Assembly: GCA_035552275.1 (NCBI GenBank)
Contig: DASZLR010000222.1
Location: forward strand, 1 to 38,561
Direction: 5' to 3'
Source: DASVLX01 sp035552275
GTDB lineage: Bacteria; Actinomycetota; Actinomycetes; Mycobacteriales; Pseudonocardiaceae
DNA: 38,561 bases
The position numbers were made by a program, and so were the translations under genes. Numbering within the stretch: position 1 is the stretch's first letter; each line of letters opens with the position of its first letter. The notes below the pieces were generated by a model. That model was not told the origin of the DNA and did no database searches. It saw nothing but the letters and a program-made list of their open reading frames with translations. Of the stretch, positions 7,118 through 14,948 are shown in pieces.

Positions 7118-8509
7118 GTGGAGTACGTCGAGCATGTGATCGACCTGGTGGGCAACACCCCGCTGGTGAAGCTGAGCGCGGTCACCGACCCGACCGAGGG
7201 CCGGCCCGGTCCGCTGGTGCTGGCCAAGGTCGAGTACCTCAATCCCGGCGGCAGTGTGAAGGACCGGATCGCGCTGCGGATGGTCGAGGCAGCCGAGCGC
7301 GACGGCGAGCTGAAACCCGGCGGCACGATCGTCGAGCCGACGTCCGGCAACACCGGCGTCGGGCTCGCCCTCGTCGCCCAGCGCAAGGGTTATCGGTGCG
7401 TGTTCGTCTGCCCGGACAAGGTTTCCGAGGACAAGCGCAACGTGCTCAAGGCGTACGGAGCGGAGGTCGTGGTCTGCCCGACGGCGGTGGCTCCGGAGCA
7501 TCCCGACTCGTACTACAACGTCTCCGACCGGCTGGTCACCGAGATTTCCGGCGCGTGGAAGCCGGACCAGTACTCGAATCCGGAGAACCCGGCCAGCCAC
7601 TACCACTCCACCGGCCCGGAGATCTGGCGGCAGACCGACGGCCGGGTGACCCACTTCGTCGCCGGGGTCGGCACCGGCGGCACCGTGTCCGGCACCGGAC
7701 ACTATCTGAAAGAGGTGTCGGGCGGCCGGGTGCGGATCATCGGCGCCGACCCGGAGGGCTCGGTGTACTCCGGCGGCACCGGACGGCCGTATCTGGTCGA
7801 GGGCGTCGGCGAGGATTTCTGGCCGACCACCTACGACCGCTCGGTGTGCGACGAGGTGATCGCGGTGTCGGACGCGGAGTCGTTCGCGATCACCCGCCGG
7901 CTGGCCCGCGAGGAAGGGCTGCTGGTCGGCGGATCGTGCGGGATGGCGGCCGCGGCCGCGTTGCGGCTGGCCCGCGATCTCGGTCCGGACGATGTCGTCG
8001 TCGTGCTGCTGCCGGATGGCGGCCGCGGCTATCTGACGAAGGTGTTCAACGACCGGTGGATGGCCTCGCACGGGTTCCTGCCGCCCGACTCCACCGGCGC
8101 CACCGTCGGGGATGTGTTGCGCGGCAAGAGCGCCACCGGCAGCGGGCTGCCCGAGTTGGTGCACACCCACCCGAACGAAAGCGTGGGCGACGCGGTCGCG
8201 ATCCTGCGCGAGTTCGGGGTGTCGCAGCTGCCGGTGGTCAACGCCGAACCGCCGGTCATGGCCGCCGAGATCGCCGGCGCGGTGGTGGAACGTGATCTGT
8301 TGGACGCGCTGTTCGCCGGCCATGCCCAGCTTTCCGACCGGGTCGAGACGCACATGTCGCCGCCGTTGCCGACCATCGGTGGCGGCGAGCCGGTCAGCGC
8401 GGCGATGTCCGCACTGTCCAACGCGGACGCCGCGATGGTGCTCATCGACGGAAAACCGGCCGGTGTGGTGACCCGTCAGGACATTCTGGGTTTCCTCGCC
8501 GGCCGGTAG
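7118..8509 (+). CDS. cbs: Cystathionine beta-synthase with C-terminal CBS domain pair
   Basis: PLP enzyme of 463 residues joining homocysteine and serine to cystathionine, the first step of reverse transsulfuration. The catalytic core is at about 1-320: Lys48 in NPGGSVKDR binds PLP, PTSGNTG (74-80) contacts the substrate carboxylate, and the GTGGT loop holds the phosphate. Two CBS modules at about 335-463 (ESVGDAVAILREFGVSQLPVV and PAGVVTRQDILGFL) form a regulatory pair. There is no haem-binding N-terminal extension. The GTG at 7118 is preferred over an in-frame GTG at 7088 because GGAAGGAAG lies just upstream and VEYVEHVIDLVGNTPLV matches the family N-terminus. With metB at 10195 it allows cysteine synthesis from methionine, the precursor of mycothiol. 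Confidence 0.95.
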   Translation: MEYVEHVIDLVGNTPLVKLSAVTDPTEGRPGPLVLAKVEYLNPGGSVKDRIALRMVEAAERDGELKPGGTIVEPTSGNTGVGLALVAQRKGYRCVFVCPDKVSEDKRNVLKAYGAEVVVCPTAVAPEHPDSYYNVSDRLVTEISGAWKPDQYSNPENPASHYHSTGPEIWRQTDGRVTHFVAGVGTGGTVSGTGHYLKEVSGGRVRIIGADPEGSVYSGGTGRPYLVEGVGEDFWPTTYDRSVCDEVIAVSDAESFAITRRLAREEGLLVGGSCGMAAAAALRLARDLGPDDVVVVLLPDGGRGYLTKVFNDRWMASHGFLPPDSTGATVGDVLRGKSATGSGLPELVHTHPNESVGDAVAILREFGVSQLPVVNAEPPVMAAEIAGAVVERDLLDALFAGHAQLSDRVETHMSPPLPTIGGGEPVSAAMSALSNADAAMVLIDGKPAGVVTRQDILGFLAGR

Positions 8510-8565
8510 CGAGACGGCGCAAGACGATCTCCGGGGTTCGCCGGACAGGGGTGCGCCGGATGGTC

Positions 8566-8571
8566 TAGCGT
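8566..8571 (+). promoter_or_regulatory. Candidate -10 box of the Q-rich membrane protein gene
   Basis: TAGCGT lies 62 bases before the ATG at 8634 in the 124-base gap after cbs, suggesting the gene has its own promoter. GGGGAG and GGAG lie just before the ATG. Confidence 0.35.
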
Positions 8572-8633
8572 GGGCGCGGACTTGGCAGTGAGTAGCACGC
8601 CGACGCACATCGTGTAGGGGAGTTGGAGACCCG

Positions 8634-10091
8634 ATGAGCACCCCACAGCCGCCGGAGAACCCAGAGGGCGGCGGCTTCCCATCGCCGGACGCGCCGGAAG
8701 GATCGGCGTTGAGCAATCCCGAGGCGACCCAGGTGGTCCGCCCCGGTGAGCAGCCGCCGCAGCAGCCGGCCCCCACCGAGACGCCGGCGCCCAGCCAGCA
8801 AGCCGTGCCTGAGGCGACTCAGGTCGTGCGGCCCGGTCAGCAGCCGGCCGCGCCGCCGCCGGAGGCCACCCAGGTGGTGCAGCCCGGCCAGGCCATCCCG
8901 AACTACGGCCAGTACACCGGCGCCAGCGAGGCTCCCGCCCCGGCTTACGGGCAGCAGCCGCCCCAGCAGGCTCCGCAGCCCGGCTATGGCCAGCAGCCGC
9001 AGCCGGGCCAGCAGCCGGGTTACCCGCAGGCGCCGCAGCAGCAGGGCCAGTTCGGCCAGCCCGCGCAGCCCGGTTATGGCCAGCCGCAGGCCCAACCCGG
9101 TTTTGCCCAGCCAGGTGCCTCGCCGCAGGTTCAGCCGGGTCAGCAGCCCGGCTACGGCCAGCAGCCCTACGGCCAGCAGCAGAATCCTTACGGCCAGCAG
9201 TACCCGGGCTACGGCCAGCCGGCCGGCGCGGGTCTCAACTCGCAGCAGCTGATCGGCTGGATCGTGGCCGGTGTCGCCGCGATCAGCGGTCTCATCGTGG
9301 CGATTGTGCTGCTCGCCAACGACACCTCCAACGGCGGCCAGAGCATCTTCAATGTCAGCGCCCTGGTGACGATCGCCTGGATTCTGTTGCTGCTGGGCGC
9401 GATCGCGCTCATCGGTGGCGGCGTGCTGCACGCGCTGAAGAACAACATCAACCTGGCATTCGGTCCCTGGGTGATACTCGGCGGCGGCGTGGCGGTCGTG
9501 CTCGGCTACGTCCTGCTGTGGGTCGGCGCGTCGGCGAACGAGTCCGACCAGGCCGCCGCGGCGGGCTACACCGGTGACCTGCCGTCGATCTACCAGGGCC
9601 ACTGGACGGTCTACGTCATCTTCGGGGTGATCGGCGCGCTGGCCGGCGCGTGGGCGCAGTTCGGCGACAAGATTCTCGGCCGCGGCGGTTCTGCCGCGCC
9701 GACCTACGGTCAGGCCGGCGCGTTCGGTCAGCCGCAGTCGGGGTGGGGCCAGCCGCAGCAGCACTACGGCCAAGCCCAGCAGCCGCAGCAGTACGGTCAG
9801 CCGCAGCAGCCGCAGAGCCCGTACGGCCAGCCCGGTCAGTACCAGCCGCCGGCCCAGCCCGCGCCCGGCCAGTACGGCCAGCCGCAGCAGGGACCCGGTT
9901 CCGGCGGCTTCCCACAGCAGCCCCAGCAGGGCGGTCACCCGCAGCAGCCGGGCACGCCGTCGGGCGGATTCCCCCAGCAGGGACCGGGTTCCGGCGGATT
10001 CCAGCAGCCGCCCAACCCGTACGGCCAGCCCCAGCAGCCGCAACAGCCCCAGCAGCAGCCCGGTCAGCAGCAGCCGCCGCAACAGTGGTGA
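8634..10091 (+). CDS. Q/P/G/Y-rich four-helix membrane protein with EATQVV repeats
   Basis: Protein of 485 residues whose function I do not recognise. Residues 1-203 are a low-complexity tail of Q, P, G, Y and A with repeated GYGQQP units. Near the start it has three copies of EATQVV followed by RPG or QPG (Thr32, Thr62, Thr79). Four hydrophobic helices follow at about 206-228, 241-264, 277-298 and 323-343. A second disordered tail (350-485) repeats YGQPQQP and GSGGFPQQ. By position between cbs and metB it sits where M. tuberculosis has the proline-rich antigen Pra (Rv1078), but I see no RDD domain here. The acidic-Thr-x-x-Val repeats resemble actinobacterial Ser/Thr kinase and FHA-binding sites (inference). 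A strong hairpin follows. Confidence 0.85.
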   Translation: MSTPQPPENPEGGGFPSPDAPEGSALSNPEATQVVRPGEQPPQQPAPTETPAPSQQAVPEATQVVRPGQQPAAPPPEATQVVQPGQAIPNYGQYTGASEAPAPAYGQQPPQQAPQPGYGQQPQPGQQPGYPQAPQQQGQFGQPAQPGYGQPQAQPGFAQPGASPQVQPGQQPGYGQQPYGQQQNPYGQQYPGYGQPAGAGLNSQQLIGWIVAGVAAISGLIVAIVLLANDTSNGGQSIFNVSALVTIAWILLLLGAIALIGGGVLHALKNNINLAFGPWVILGGGVAVVLGYVLLWVGASANESDQAAAAGYTGDLPSIYQGHWTVYVIFGVIGALAGAWAQFGDKILGRGGSAAPTYGQAGAFGQPQSGWGQPQQHYGQAQQPQQYGQPQQPQSPYGQPGQYQPPAQPAPGQYGQPQQGPGSGGFPQQPQQGGHPQQPGTPSGGFPQQGPGSGGFQQPPNPYGQPQQPQQPQQQPGQQQPPQQW

Positions 10092-10093
10092 CC

Positions 10094-10109
10094 GTCACCG
10101 ATCGGTGAC
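10094..10109. promoter_or_regulatory. 16-bp perfect palindrome after the Q-rich gene
   Basis: GTCACCGATCGGTGAC is self-complementary and begins three bases after the stop codon, about 85 bases before metB. It may be an operator for metB or part of the transcription end. Confidence 0.35.
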
Positions 10110-10130
10110 CACCAGTTGAGATCACAGCCC

Positions 10131-10164
10131 GCCGATGGCCCTCGGATGACCGGGGGCCATCGGC
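10131..10164 (+). terminator. Strong hairpin terminator before metB
   Basis: GCCGATGGCCC (10131-10141) pairs perfectly with GGGCCATCGGC (10154-10164) over 11 bp with a 12-base loop. It separates the Q-rich gene from metB, which then needs its own promoter. Confidence 0.65.
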
Positions 10165-10181
10165 ATGTCTGCCGGACCTCG

Positions 10182-10187
10182 TAGGCT
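10182..10187 (+). promoter_or_regulatory. -10 box of a probable leaderless metB transcript
   Basis: TAGGCT ends seven bases before the ATG at 10195 and there is no ribosome site. This geometry puts the transcription start at or near the A of ATG. Confidence 0.5.
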
Positions 10188-10194
10188 TTTGTCC

Positions 10195-11349
10195 ATGACG
10201 GACAGTACGGCGGGCAAGGGTTTCGCGACCCGGGCCATTCACGCGGGGCAGGCTCCGGACCCGACCACCGGGTCGGTGATCGTGCCGATCTACGCGACGT
10301 CCACCTACGCCCAGGACGGCGTCGGCGGGACCCGCGGCGGCTACGAGTACTCGCGCACCGCGAACCCGACCCGGACCGCGCTGGAGGAGTGCCTGGCGTC
10401 GTTGGAACGCGGCCGGTTCGGCCGGGCGTTCGCCTCCGGGATGGCGGCCACCGACGCGACGCTGCGGGTGCTGTGCCGGCCCGGCGACCACGTGATCATC
10501 CCCAACGACGCCTACGGTGGCACGTTCCGCCTGCTGGACAAGGTGTTGCGGCACTGGGGCGTCGAGTACAGCCCGGTCGCACTGTCCGATGTGGACGCCG
10601 TGCGGGCGGCGATCCGGCCGGCCACCAAGGTGATCTGGTGCGAGACGCCGACCAACCCGCTGCTCGGTATCGCTGATATCGCCGCGCTGGCCGGCGTGGC
10701 GCGGGAGGCCGGCGCGCGGCTCGTGGTGGACAACACCTTCGCCTCGCCCTACCTGCAACAGCCGCTGGATCTCGGCGCGGACGTGGTCGTGCACTCGACC
10801 ACCAAATACCTGGGCGGCCACTCGGACGTGGTCGGTGGCGCGCTGGTCACCTCCGACCGTGACCTCGACGAGCAGATCGCCTTCCTGCAGAACGGCGTGG
10901 GCGCGGTGCCCGGCCCGTTCGACGCGTGGCTGACCCTGCGCGGCATCAAGACGCTGGCGGTGCGGATGGACCGGCACAGCGACAACGCCGAGCGGGTAGT
11001 GGAGTTTCTGACGGCGCATCCGAAGGTTCGGCAGGTCTGCTATCCCGGCCTGGCCGGTCATCCCGGCCACGAGATCGCGGCCAAGCAGATGCGCCGGTTC
11101 GGCGGGATGGTGTCGTTCGCGGTGCACGGCGGGGTCGATGCCGCGCTGGCGGTGTGCGCCCGCACCACCGTGTTCACGCTCGGCGAGTCGCTGGGCGGCG
11201 TCGAGTCGCTGATCGAGCATCCGGGCCAGATGACGCACGCCAGCACGACTGGTTCGGCGCTGGAAGTCCCGGACGACCTGATCCGGCTCTCGGTCGGCAT
11301 CGAGGATCCGGCCGATCTGGTCGAAGACCTGCGAGTCGCCCTGGCCTGA
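10195..11349 (+). CDS. metB: Cystathionine gamma-synthase/lyase
   Basis: PLP enzyme of 384 residues in the Cys/Met metabolism family. It makes cystathionine from cysteine and an activated homoserine, or cleaves cystathionine to cysteine. PLP Lys204 lies in HSTTKYLGGHSDVVGG. Other marks are TRAIHAGQAPDP near the start, YEYSRTANPT (50-59), ASGMAATDA for the phosphate, and DNTFASPYLQQP. The pairing with cbs suggests reverse transsulfuration is at least part of its job, and bifunctionality is common in Actinobacteria. The ATG at 10195 is chosen over an in-frame ATG at 10165 because it matches the family N-terminus and has a -10 box at leaderless distance. A hairpin at 11355 ends the transcript. 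Confidence 0.95.
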   Translation: MTDSTAGKGFATRAIHAGQAPDPTTGSVIVPIYATSTYAQDGVGGTRGGYEYSRTANPTRTALEECLASLERGRFGRAFASGMAATDATLRVLCRPGDHVIIPNDAYGGTFRLLDKVLRHWGVEYSPVALSDVDAVRAAIRPATKVIWCETPTNPLLGIADIAALAGVAREAGARLVVDNTFASPYLQQPLDLGADVVVHSTTKYLGGHSDVVGGALVTSDRDLDEQIAFLQNGVGAVPGPFDAWLTLRGIKTLAVRMDRHSDNAERVVEFLTAHPKVRQVCYPGLAGHPGHEIAAKQMRRFGGMVSFAVHGGVDAALAVCARTTVFTLGESLGGVESLIEHPGQMTHASTTGSALEVPDDLIRLSVGIEDPADLVEDLRVALA

Positions 11350-11354
11350 GACGG

Positions 11355-11382
11355 GGGCATGCGAGGCTTTTTGCGCATGCCC
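11355..11382 (+). terminator. Hairpin terminator after metB
   Basis: GGGCATGCG (11355-11363) and CGCATGCCC (11374-11382) form a perfect 9-bp stem with a T-rich loop, five bases after the stop codon. Confidence 0.65.
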
Positions 11383-11460
11383 TGGTCGATCGGGTGCGGG
11401 TGTCCCGCAAGATTCTGATGGTGCTGGATCAGCGACGGTTCACTGACGCCGGGCGGCGGG

Positions 11461-11694
11461 TCAGGGCTTGGCCTGTTGCCCGTCGCCGGTCGGCTGGTTG
11501 ACCGCCCGGGTCAGGTCGTTGGTGTCCACGCAGCCACCGACCAGGTGCAGTTGCCCGTTGGCCGGCACATAGCGGCCGGGGTCGGCGCAGCCGGCCTGGG
11601 AGACGGTGAACACCGCCGCGCCGGCCAGCGCGGCGGCCGTGGCGACGGCGCCGACCAGCGGCAGCACCGCACCGGCCCGAGTCCCGAAAGCCAC
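11461..11694 (-). CDS. Small single-helix membrane protein, unknown function
   Basis: Protein of 77 residues. A membrane helix covers about 8-32 (AVLPLVGAVATAAALAGAAVF). A small extracytoplasmic domain follows with two cysteines, Cys36 (QAGCADPGRYVP) and Cys46-55 region CVDTNDL (Cys55), likely disulfide-bonded outside the membrane. The residue three before Cys36 is Gln, so this is not a normal lipobox. A GGGAGG ribosome site lies just before the GTG at 11694. It is divergent from the threonine ammonia-lyase gene across 147 bases. I recall similar small PGRY/GGC proteins near this locus in relatives but cannot name a family. Confidence 0.65.
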   Translation of the reverse strand: MAFGTRAGAVLPLVGAVATAAALAGAAVFTVSQAGCADPGRYVPANGQLHLVGGCVDTNDLTRAVNQPTGDGQQAKP

Positions 11695-11841
11695 GTCACC
11701 TCCCAACCACCACAGCGCATCCCACTGACAACGATCAAATTGGAGCGGCTCGACGCGCCCCCACGGCCACTCACCGAGTCCCGAGCGTACTCGTTCGACC
11801 GCGCCCGTGCCGTCGGCCGGCACGTCTTGCAGGATTCGGAT

Positions 11842-13050
11842 ATGGAACTTGTCAGCGTGGATCGAATTCGAGCCGCCGCGCGATTGCTGGACGGTGTGAT
11901 CCGCCAGACGCCGATGGCGCATTCCCGGGTGTTGGCCGCCGCGCGGGGCGGGGACGAGGTGTATCTCAAGTGCGAGAACCTGCAGCGCACCGGCTCGTTC
12001 AAGATTCGCGGCGCCTATGTCCGCATTCACGGGCTGTCCGAGGCGGAGCGGGCCCGCGGCGTGGTCGCCGCCAGCGCCGGCAACCACGCCCAGGGCGTCG
12101 CGCTGGCGGCCTCGCTGTTGCACACCAAGGCCACGGTGTTCATGCCGGTCCAGGCCCCACTGCCCAAATTGGCCGCGACCAGGGCGTACGGCGCGGAGGT
12201 GCATCTGCACGGCGCGGTGCTGGAGGAGTCGCTGGCCGAGGCGAAGGCGTTCGCGGCGGCCACCGGCGCGGTGTTCATCCACCCGTTCGATCACCCGGAC
12301 ATCATCGCCGGGCAGGGCACGGTCGGCCTGGAGATCATCGAGCAGGTGCCGCACGCGGCAACGGTTCTGGTGTCCACCGGCGGCGGGGGACTGGTCAGCG
12401 GGGTGGCGGTCGCGGTGAAGGCGAGCCGGCCGGATGTCCGGCTGGTCGCGGTGCAGGCCGAGCAGGCAGCGGCCTTCCCGCCCTCGCTTGCCGCCGGGGC
12501 TCCGGTGCGGCTGGCCGACACGCAGACCATGGCGGACGGCATCGCGGTCGGCGAGCCGGGTCCGGTCACCTACGCGCACGTGGCCGGCCTGGTGGACGAG
12601 GTGATCACCGTCTCCGAGGAGTCGTTGTCCCGGGCGGTACTGCTGTGCCTGGAGCGGGCGAAGTTGGTGGTCGAACCGGCGGGCGCGGCGACGGTGGCGG
12701 CGTTGCTGCAACATCCGCGCCGATTCGCCGGACCGGTGGTGGCCGTGCTGTCCGGCGGCAACGTCGATCCGCTGCTGCTGTCCCGGATCATCCAGCACGG
12801 CCTGACCGCCGCCGGCCGGTACCTGGAACTGCGGCTGCGTATTCCGGACCGGCCGGGCTCGCTGGCCGCGTTGCTGGCCACGGTCGGCGACCTCGGCGCG
12901 AATGTGCTGGATGTCGAGCATTCCCGCACGTCCGGCGAGCTGCGACTGGGCGAGGTCGAGGTGTCGGTGAACCTGGAGTGCCGCGGCCCAGATCATCGCG
13001 GCCGGCTCGCCGACGGCCTGTCCACCGCCGGATTCACCGTCCTGGACTGA
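11842..13050 (+). CDS. ilvA: Threonine ammonia-lyase with C-terminal ACT-like domain
   Basis: PLP enzyme of 402 residues that deaminates threonine to 2-oxobutanoate, either to start isoleucine synthesis or to degrade threonine. PLP Lys54 lies in QRTGSFKIRGA. SAGNHAQGVALA binds the substrate carboxylate, and STGGGGLVSGVAVAV binds the PLP phosphate. The C-terminal 75 residues (YLELRLRIPDRPGSLAALLA onward) are a single ACT-like domain, which suggests amino-acid regulation. This is the short form also called TdcB-like; the full biosynthetic IlvA carries two ACT-like regulatory domains and is longer. The frame is open to 11476, but ATG 11842 matches the family start. The gene is convergent with hppD, with 27 bases between stops. 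Confidence 0.92.
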   Translation: MELVSVDRIRAAARLLDGVIRQTPMAHSRVLAAARGGDEVYLKCENLQRTGSFKIRGAYVRIHGLSEAERARGVVAASAGNHAQGVALAASLLHTKATVFMPVQAPLPKLAATRAYGAEVHLHGAVLEESLAEAKAFAAATGAVFIHPFDHPDIIAGQGTVGLEIIEQVPHAATVLVSTGGGGLVSGVAVAVKASRPDVRLVAVQAEQAAAFPPSLAAGAPVRLADTQTMADGIAVGEPGPVTYAHVAGLVDEVITVSEESLSRAVLLCLERAKLVVEPAGAATVAALLQHPRRFAGPVVAVLSGGNVDPLLLSRIIQHGLTAAGRYLELRLRIPDRPGSLAALLATVGDLGANVLDVEHSRTSGELRLGEVEVSVNLECRGPDHRGRLADGLSTAGFTVLD

Positions 13051-13077
13051 CGGCGAGAGCCGCGGCCAGAGCCGTGA

Positions 13078-14241
13078 TCAGAGATTGCCGCGGCGCTCCT
13101 GCTCGCGCTCGATCGCCTGGAAAAGCGCGCGGAAGTTGCCCTTGCCGAAGCCCAGCGACCCGTGCCGTTCGATCAGCTCATAGAACACGGTGGGCCGGTC
13201 GCCGATCGGCTCGGTGAAGATCTGCAACAGATAGCCGTCCTCGTCCCGGTCGACCAGTATCCCGCGGGAGCGTAGTTCTTCGATCGGCACCCGCACCGCT
13301 CCGATCCGGGCCCGCAGCTCCGGGTCCTGGTAATAGCTGTCCGGGGTGGTCAGGAATTCCACGCCCGCCTCCCGCATCGCGTCCACCGCGGCCAGAATGT
13401 CGTCGGTGGCCAGCGCGATGTGCTGGCAGCCGGGGCCGGCGTGGAATTCCAGGTACTCGTCGATCTGCGATTTCCGCTTGCTGATCGCCGGCTCGTTCAG
13501 CGGGAACTTGACTCGGTGATTGCCGTTCGCCACGACCTTGCTCATCAGCGCCGAATAATCGGTGGCGATGTCGTCGCCGATGAACTCGGCCATGTTCACG
13601 AAGCCCATCACCTGGTGGTACCAGCGAACCCAGTAGTCCATCTTGCCCAGCTCGACATTGCCCACGCAGTGATCGACGGCCTGGAACAGATGCCGCGACT
13701 CGGGGCGTTCGCGCGGCTGGTAGCCCGGCAGGTACGGGCCGTGGTAACGGCTGCGGTCGACCAGGGTGTGCCGGGTGTCGCCGTAGACGCCGAGGGCGGC
13801 GAACCGGACGGTGCCGTGCTCGTCGCTGACCTCGTACGGCTCGGCCAGCACGGTCGCGCCCTGTGCCCGCGCGTGCGCCACGCATCGGTCCACGTCCGGC
13901 ACTTCGAGCGCGATGTCGGCGACCGAGTCGCCGTGCCGGCGGTGCCGGTCCATCAGCGGACTGGTCGGCCGCACCCCGCCCATGATCACGAACCGCGCGG
14001 CGCCGGAGGTGAGCACGAACGCCTTGTGGTCCGGTTCACCGGTCTCGGGCCCGGAATAGGCGGTCAGCCGCATCCCGAACGCCCGCTGGTAGTACCAGGC
14101 GGTCTGGGTGGCGTTGCCGACCACGAACACCACCGCGTCCAGCCCGAGCACCGGGAACGGGTCGGTCGACGCGTCGTAGTCCACCAGCCCGACAAGTTGC
14201 CGCAATCGTGCTGCGCTGACGTCCTCAATTGCTCCGGTCAT
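13078..14241 (-). CDS. hppD: 4-hydroxyphenylpyruvate dioxygenase
   Basis: Fe(II) enzyme of about 387 residues converting 4-hydroxyphenylpyruvate to homogentisate in tyrosine degradation. Two VOC-type halves are visible. Iron ligands are His191 (FQAVDHCVGNVE), His274 (GPGCQHIALATDD) and Glu355 (TVFYELIERHG), followed by the C-terminal motif GFGKGNFRALFQAIE. The start is uncertain: ATG at 14241 gives the usual N-terminus, but in-frame ATGs at 14253, 14268 and 14271 exist and none has a clear ribosome site. An Lrp/AsnC gene is divergent, with about 92 bases between the outermost starts, and is the likely regulator. Homogentisate dioxygenase is not in this window. Confidence 0.93.
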   Translation of the reverse strand: MTGAIEDVSAARLRQLVGLVDYDASTDPFPVLGLDAVVFVVGNATQTAWYYQRAFGMRLTAYSGPETGEPDHKAFVLTSGAARFVIMGGVRPTSPLMDRHRRHGDSVADIALEVPDVDRCVAHARAQGATVLAEPYEVSDEHGTVRFAALGVYGDTRHTLVDRSRYHGPYLPGYQPRERPESRHLFQAVDHCVGNVELGKMDYWVRWYHQVMGFVNMAEFIGDDIATDYSALMSKVVANGNHRVKFPLNEPAISKRKSQIDEYLEFHAGPGCQHIALATDDILAAVDAMREAGVEFLTTPDSYYQDPELRARIGAVRVPIEELRSRGILVDRDEDGYLLQIFTEPIGDRPTVFYELIERHGSLGFGKGNFRALFQAIEREQERRGNL

Positions 14242-14271
14242 GACCAAAAGCATGTTCTTGCCGGACATCAT

Positions 14272-14363
14272 GAGCAATAGATGCGATGATCGCTGTACAG
14301 AGTGCGCAGTCGTCGGCGGATCTGGATTGGCCGCCGTGCGCAGACTGACCAGGAGGAGGCCGG
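14272..14363. promoter_or_regulatory. Divergent hppD / Lrp-regulator promoter region
   Basis: A 92-base control region shared by hppD and its likely regulator. It holds the palindrome GCGATGATCGC (14283-14293), a possible Lrp/AsnC site, and AGGAGGAGG just before the regulator ATG at 14364. Confidence 0.45.
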
Positions 14364-14837
14364 ATGCCCGGCGGACCGGTGGACGCGCTGGACGCCCGGT
14401 TGCTGCTGCTGTTGACCGACGAGCCGGGGCTCGGCGTGCTGGAATGCTCCCGTCGGCTCGGCGTGGCCAGGGGAACCGTGCAGGCCAGGCTGGACAAGTT
14501 GACCGCACGGGGCGTGCTCGGCGGCTTTCCGCCCGCGCTGGATCTGGCCGCGATGGGCTACGGGTTGACCGCGTTCGCCGTCCTGAACATCGCCCAGGGC
14601 CGCCGGCACGAGGTGGCCGAGCGGCTCGCCGCCATTGACGAGGTGTGCGAGGTGCACGCCACCAGCGGCCAGGGTGATTTGTTGGTGCGCATGGTGGCGA
14701 CGTCGAACGCCGACCTGCAACGGGTTATTGACGAGGTGGTGGATGTCGCCGGGGTGCAGCGGTTGTCCACCTCGATCGCGTTGTCCACGCCGGTGCCGCC
14801 GCGAGTCCGGCCGTTGCTGGCGCGCCTACTCCGCTGA
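14364..14837 (+). CDS. Lrp/AsnC-family transcriptional regulator
   Basis: DNA-binding regulator of 157 residues. The winged helix-turn-helix is at about 5-60 (LDARLLLLLTDEPGLGVLEC, then RRLGVARGTVQARLDKLTARGVL). The ligand-binding RAM/ACT-like domain is at about 70-145 (GYGLTAFAVLNIAQGRRHEV, HATSGQGDLLVRMVA). The length is typical. Divergent placement against hppD suggests control of tyrosine catabolism with tyrosine or 4-hydroxyphenylpyruvate as effector (inference). The AGGAGG ribosome site is strong. A perfect bidirectional hairpin terminator follows, shared with greA. Confidence 0.9.
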   Translation: MPGGPVDALDARLLLLLTDEPGLGVLECSRRLGVARGTVQARLDKLTARGVLGGFPPALDLAAMGYGLTAFAVLNIAQGRRHEVAERLAAIDEVCEVHATSGQGDLLVRMVATSNADLQRVIDEVVDVAGVQRLSTSIALSTPVPPRVRPLLARLLR

Positions 14838-14866
14838 GTCGCGATTCGTCCGGTCCCTCCGCTGAC

Positions 14867-14907
14867 ACGCCAGTGGGCCCACCGCCTCCCGGTGGGCCCA
14901 CTGGCGT
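14867..14907. terminator. Bidirectional hairpin terminator between Lrp gene and greA
   Basis: A perfect 17-bp stem pairs ACGCCAGTGGGCCCACC (14867-14883) with 14891-14907, with a 7-base loop. It is the strongest terminator in the window and serves two convergent genes. Confidence 0.8.
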
Positions 14908-14948
14908 TGTGCCGCCGCGTTGATCGTCAGCCGATCATCAGCCGGCTG

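Noticed and set aside
8565..10082. Long reverse-strand frame (505 codons) antisense to the Q-rich gene
   Set aside because: Its Leu/Arg-rich product is the mirror of CAG/CCG-type repeats in the real gene; it has no family pattern.
8634..10091. Calling the Q-rich gene pra
   Set aside because: Position fits, but no RDD domain is visible and the membrane part differs, so the symbol is not justified.
9616..11238. Reverse-strand 540-codon frame across the Q-rich gene and metB
   Set aside because: It is a GC-driven shadow that spans two real genes, with His/Arg/Gly-rich composition and no motif.
11494..11604. Lipoprotein call for the 77-residue protein
   Set aside because: The residue three before Cys36 is Gln, which does not fit a lipobox.
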